Shown piece by piece: positions 59,201 to 64,000 of a DNA stretch of 64,000 nucleotides. A program made the translations under genes and the position numbers. Source of the stretch: Tetrahymena elliotti 4EA (taxonomy: Eukaryota > Ciliophora > Oligohymenophorea > Hymenostomatida > Tetrahymenidae); contig JH720364.1 of the NCBI GenBank assembly GCA_000231825.2, positions 1 through 64,000 of the forward strand, written 5' to 3'. The notes below the pieces were generated by a model, which was not told the origin of the DNA, ran no database searches, and worked only from the letters and a program-made list of their open reading frames with translations. Position 1 is the stretch's first letter. Each line of letters begins with the position of its first letter.

Positions 59201-62200
59201 TTGTTTTAATAAGATAGTCTGGATAGTAGTAGTTGAGATTAATAATACATTCTTTAATAATTCTTTTTTGTCCTTAAATTTCTGTATTAAGACTCTTAGG
59301 ATCTTCATAAAGTCTGATTATTATTTTATCATAACCTTCAATGTATTAAAATTCTTCATAATGATTTAAAAAGATGCATGTATCTACTATAATTTTTATG
59401 TCTTATTTACATTATTGCTCATAACTAATTTCCATCACTATTTCTGTATTTTCGGCCCAAAAAAGCTTCAGTTTATGAAAGTATAAAAATATTCTTCTTA
59501 ATTGTGGTTTTCTAAAAATAGTCAGTTATGAAGCCTATTACTACTATTGAACCTAATACTAATCGACATCTTGATATTGATTAAAGAAATCCAGATTGAA
59601 GTTATTTGTTGTTTGATTTGTTAAATTCATGGTATTCATTTGTTGCATGTCTGGTTATGTCATAAATGCCCCACCTTTTTAAAATTAAAAGTATTGTTTA
59701 AAATGGTTAAATTATTGAATTAATAATAACAAACAAAATTTGTATTTTTAATACTATTAATATAAAAGAAGAAATAAATAAAATATTTACCAAGTGTATT
59801 TAAGTTTGATTGCTACTGTGCTGCTTTGCTTATCATGTGATTTAAAAATTTATTATCAGCTAGTTAATACATTTCTCTTTCATTTTCATCATCAAACTAA
59901 TCAGGTATATCTAGAGAATCATCAGGATCTTCTCCAGATTTTTAGTCCATAGCATATTTTCTCTTATTATCTCTTTCTTTTAATTTTTCAACAATCTTGT
60001 AAGCTTCGTCTATTTAAATTGAGTCACATTTATCAAATTCGCTTTTGGCATTTACATAACAGTTAATTTGTTAATTAAGTACCAATCTAGAATTGTAGTG
60101 CACTTTAAGTTCATCTTCCAAATTAAGTAAAATATTCAAGTAGAATGCTAATTTTTCAACAAATTTTTTCTTGTTATCTAAGACTTGTTTGATAAATTCA
60201 CTTGATGACATCACAAAATAACCTGTTTTCAAAACTTAGGTTCAAAAAAAATTGACACATAAATGCTTTTTTACCATGTATTTTAAGAACCATTTCCACT
60301 TCAGAAGCTCTTGAGCATTTGATAATGTCTTCCTTAGAATGCTGCAGTAAGGTAATTATAACTGAAAGCATTAAAATATTTGTATGTCCCTATCATCAAA
60401 TTATTAAATAAATAATTATTAATCAATTAAAATATTTCATAAAATAATAAAAAATAAATTATGAGAATGCTTGATAAGGACAGCACATTATTGCTAAAAC
60501 ATTATGAATTTATTTGAAAATAAAAGAAATGTTCTATAATGAATCTAAGACAAGAAAAAGTCTAAGATTGGTAAAAACAAAATTTTTTTGAAGTTTTTAT
60601 TTGTATGAATATAAACTATAAATGTTCTTTCATCAATATTTATGATTGTTGTTAAATATTCTATGAGCTTCTTATTTCAAATATTAAATTTGTTAAAAGA
60701 AATCTAAAGAAGGTAACTTTATTTAATATAAAAATAACTGATTACTTCATGCTCTAATGCACTTTCAAAAAGGAGAATATCCCATATTCTAAATACAATA
60801 TCGGTACTGAAAAGACTTGAAAACATAGTGAGAAGATGAGAAGAGAAATAATATTCAGTTGGTAAACCTATTTCATTAAGTTTCATAGCTAAATCTGGTA
60901 TATTTTCTTTGATAAGAATCTTGAGTAGGAGTAGTTCTGCTTTGAGGCCTACAAGTTTGTTACTCTGAAGAGGAGGAAACATATTAGGCATGTAATCTTT
61001 GATCTTAAATGAACCTCTCATTCCTTCATGTTAAATATTTGGATTAAATCTGTAGTAATTTTTAAGGATGAAGTAAACAATGCTGACAAGTAACCAAAAG
61101 ACTTCTTCTTCCTTTTTAAATTCAACTAAATCTTAGTCAAGTTAAATTTCATCCTATCATTTTTAAATATTTTTAAGATTTTCATTTTTGATAAAATAGA
61201 TTTACATAAGCAAGAGACTAACTAATATAATATATGCCTATCTTGTCACATATCTCTATTAAATCTGCTGAATAATTTATATATGAAAAATGGGAAGAAT
61301 TTGAATCAGATCCCAAAATGATGCTCCAAAAAACAAAAGCATTCATAATATTTTCTATTTAATGCATTGTCAAAGAATGAACTGATCTGTTGGTATTCTT
61401 CTTCATATAAGATGTAATGTCATCATTTATTTATTATTAAAGCACTAGGTAGTTTTCTGTTGATCCTCTTAGGAAATGCTCATATAAACTTAAATGAATG
61501 TCGTCTTCAGCAGCAGTTTTTAAAGATACCTAATTATGACTATAATAATTTCTTATACTAGTAAATTAAGACCAGGCTCTTTCTGAAATTATCTTTAATT
61601 CTTAGACCCTGCTTAAACTTTTCCATAGTTACATTCTCATATAATTAGGGATACCTTTGTTCATTTAAAAAATAAATCAATTCATTTTTTATGTTTTATT
61701 TGAGATTGTTTCTACCTTCTTTGCATATCTCCTCTAACAAAGTGTAGGCCTATGGACATTTTTATCTCCATGCCTTTCTTTCTGACAGGAGCTTATTAAG
61801 GGTTACACTTCCAAAATCATCTCTGTTAAAAAAGAAATTATTAGAATTATTAAACAAACTTGTTTTTAATACCTTTCATCATCATTGTTAACTCTTCTTG
61901 TTGGGGATATTGGAGAGTAAGCAAGGCCTACATTTGATGGAGTATTAGCCTCTCTAACTTTTAGGAGAAGTTCCTAAAGCTAAACAATCAAGTCTATATT
62001 CTTCTTGAGACGAGCATTTTCAAGTGAAATTTATTTGTTGAACTTTAAAATGGCATTTTTCTTAATCTTTTTAAGAACAAAGATTTCACGTTGATCAATA
62101 CATTTTAAATATTTTAACTCTTCATTAATAATTTCTTTTTTCTCAAGAGTTTTTTGCATAATTTTCACCTTTTTTTTAGTTAAATTAGGAAATTGTATTG

Positions 62201-63569
62201 ACTCTCCATAAATTGGGTCAATAAAAGGTAAGTTGTGATCAACATAGTAAATAATGATGTCTTCAAAATTTTTTGCATTAGGTATTGAGCAAGGAGAAAC
62301 AAAGCTGTCTAATTTAATTATTGGTAATTAAGTATCTTAGCTAAACAGGAAATTTCTGAAATCTAAGTTAATCCAATTCCTCTTTCCAATATTCTCATCC
62401 ACAATTAATTCTGAAAAATAAAATTTTCCTTTAGCTTTCTATTGCTTATCTGAAGATCCAAGATCTCTTAATTCAATAACTAAAGAATCATTTAAGTCAT
62501 AGTTGTTTATTTTTAATTCATAGCTCATTTAGCTATCTTTTATTTAAATTGTGTTTTAAAAAGGAAGAATCAAATTTTCACTTGGTCCTTTATAATGAGG
62601 CTAAGGCTGCTATACAGTAGAATCTAAATTATACAAATACCAGCTAATTGTGCTAGCATTTACCTTATTTTTCACTCTGCACTACAACTCTGTTTAAAAA
62701 TAAACACCTTCACTATTAATAGGTAGTTGTTAATCATTTACTATTCTTAGATCAAAATTTTCATTTTCCTTTTATTAAATTGAAATTTTCATATTTATTT
62801 TGTAATTTCTTTTTTATCTGAATAAAATAATTAATATAAACACCATAGTTTATTATTTTATAATAATTGCAAATTTGTTCGAAAATTTTGTTTTTAAAAT
62901 TGGATATTGTTAAAACATGAATAAGAAAGATTAAATTTTTTGAGATATTTAATGGGGTGAGAATAAGGTATTTATTTATTTAAATAATTAAGAAATCTAA
63001 AAAGTAAATAATAAAAATAAAGAATAATTTACTTTAAATAATTAAATAGAAAGAATGGGTTTGATTAAATCTATTTTTGATTCAAGTTCTATTTCTTGAA
63101 AAGTAAGGGTTATAGTTTTCTTTTGATTTTCTATATCTTATTTCTTTTTAGCAGATATCTTTTTCCAATAATCTATTAACTTTCTTAAAACTACACTATC
63201 AAACTATTAAAGCTGTATGTTTTAATTTAAAGTCCTTAATAACTTTTTTTAGTATGAAGCATCATTTTAATTGCCACCTGATATGTATGATTTGTTATTA
63301 TGGCTTACTATATCACTTTGAGAATGAGATCCCTAAACCTATTTTGAAAAAATCTCTTCAGCACTGAAGAATTACTGCTATTATTTCTGCTATTCAAAAA
63401 TAAGCTACTCATTCTCATATTACTACTTCAATTATTATATTTATTTTTCTTGTTCATAAATAAACTAAGCTCTTTTAAATTATGAAATCATATTGGCAGA
63501 ATTCATAAAACATTTCACAACAATATTATCAAGTCTCTATAAAAGTTTATTTTGTTGGAGAGACTACAT
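56229..63569 (-). CDS. large TBC-domain (Rab-GAP-like) protein
   Basis: Minus strand, TGA at 56231-56229. The 5' end is uncertain. A Gln-rich coiled-coil exon (63032 up to at least 63569) joins well to GAAAATGAAAAT... at 62769 by a ~263-base phase-0 intron; no TGA separates the two. If not, ATG 62792 starts the protein. Then: a possible C2-like domain (FDLRIVNDQQLP ... VIELRDLG), a coiled coil, and the TBC domain (YEHFLRGSTENYLVL, IGIYYISQSLAYDE, KEEEVFWLLVSIVYFIL, LKAELLLLKILIKENIPDL, FSSLFSTDIVFRIWDILLF), HTNILMLSVIITLLQHS closing the domain. About 1000 further residues of unknown type follow, including KLYLFFDLLQVFDSQKD. TBC proteins switch off Rab GTPases, but the usual Arg finger position (IxxDxxR) reads INDDITSYMK. 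At 61612-61654 a 43-base intron or a frameshift is needed. Confidence 0.78.
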
Positions 63570-64000
63570 TCTTATCTTACATCTGTATTCAAAGCTTTCT
63601 TTTAAAATGATCTTAAACTTTAATAAAATAGTTAAATAAAGCTATGAATTATTATTTAGAAAAAAGTTTACACTAGAAGCAGTTTTTATTTTAAATATTT
63701 TAGACAGTCTTTAGAATGTACTTAAAATTGTTGACTAACTCTTGATAGCTTTAACTAAATAAAAATAAAATATAAATTCATAGTTGTTAATTCATTTATT
63801 AAACTTAATTTTTATTAAATTCAAGTCAAGTCAAACTGTATCTCCAACATTTTTTATTTCTCAGAAAATTTACCAATTTATTTATTTATTTCTTGATTCA
63901 ATTCATTTTTACATTTTCTTTTAATCAGTTTTTCTTTGGTTTATTTTTAAATTTATTATGAATAAAACATTTTACAGAATATTAGTCTGTGTTTTTGTAT
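63570..64000. other. right end: AT-rich, perhaps further 5' exon of the TBC gene
   Basis: The frame of the coiled-coil exon stays open upstream of ATG 63569 to about 63780 (TILSTFQRLSKIFKIK is coding-like), so the true start may lie in another exon here or beyond the window. Nothing else is recognised. Confidence 0.4.

Noticed and set aside
1..64000. CRISPR arrays, bacterial operons, insertion sequences, rRNA genes
   Set aside because: None seen; code, introns and base composition are those of a ciliate nuclear genome.

Overview
The window reads as somatic (macronuclear) DNA of a ciliate, most likely Tetrahymena. It is extremely AT-rich. Nearly every gene is full of in-frame TAA and TAG that align with glutamine positions of known families, and only TGA ends genes. 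Introns are short, AT-rich, start with GTA and end in ...TAG or ...AAAG. All calls below use that code (TAA/TAG = Gln, TGA = stop). With one stop codon, open frames of 60-100 codons arise by chance, so length alone was not taken as evidence. Two runs of N are assembly gaps (18741-18840 and 33068-33966).

Layout, left to right. 341-1345: an unrecognised spliced gene or pseudogene whose frame contains two internal TGA codons. 1595-2689 and 6484-7575: a direct duplication of an intronless RimK-like ATP-grasp ligase, with conserved 3' flanks. 12046-13005: a TMEM135-like membrane protein. 15602-16826 and 17176-18426: a pair of coiled-coil paralogues, the second clearly broken. 19594-22079: a secreted endoglycoceramidase-like GH5 enzyme. 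22371-25363: a Cys-rich, Asn/Gly-rich multispanning membrane protein. 26422-27555: an ABHD4/5-type alpha/beta hydrolase whose 5' end is tandemly duplicated. 28042-30770 (minus): long-form tRNase Z. 31604-34834 (minus): a leucine-rich-repeat gene in which each repeat is its own exon, interrupted by a gap. 35085-36970: decayed Tc1/mariner and piggyBac transposase genes back to back. 37388-41738 (minus): coatomer beta' subunit. 43208-46368: a 1017-aa coiled-coil protein. 47372-49959: a SAXO-like microtubule-binding protein. 53452-54093: a small PB1-like protein. 56229 to about 63569 (minus): a very large TBC (Rab-GAP-like) protein.

Functionally this is a mix of housekeeping genes (tRNA 3' processing, COPI coat, Rab-type regulation), secretory or surface genes and cytoskeletal or ciliary candidates. 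There are no operons; neighbouring genes have separate AT-rich flanks. The most notable points are the two degraded transposases in somatic DNA (ciliates normally remove such DNA from the somatic genome), the one-exon-per-repeat LRR array, the in-frame TGA codons near the left end, the duplicated 5' end of the hydrolase gene, and several single-base frame breaks, some in A-runs, that may be assembly errors. No tRNA, rRNA, CRISPR, bacterial-type element or intact mobile element was found.
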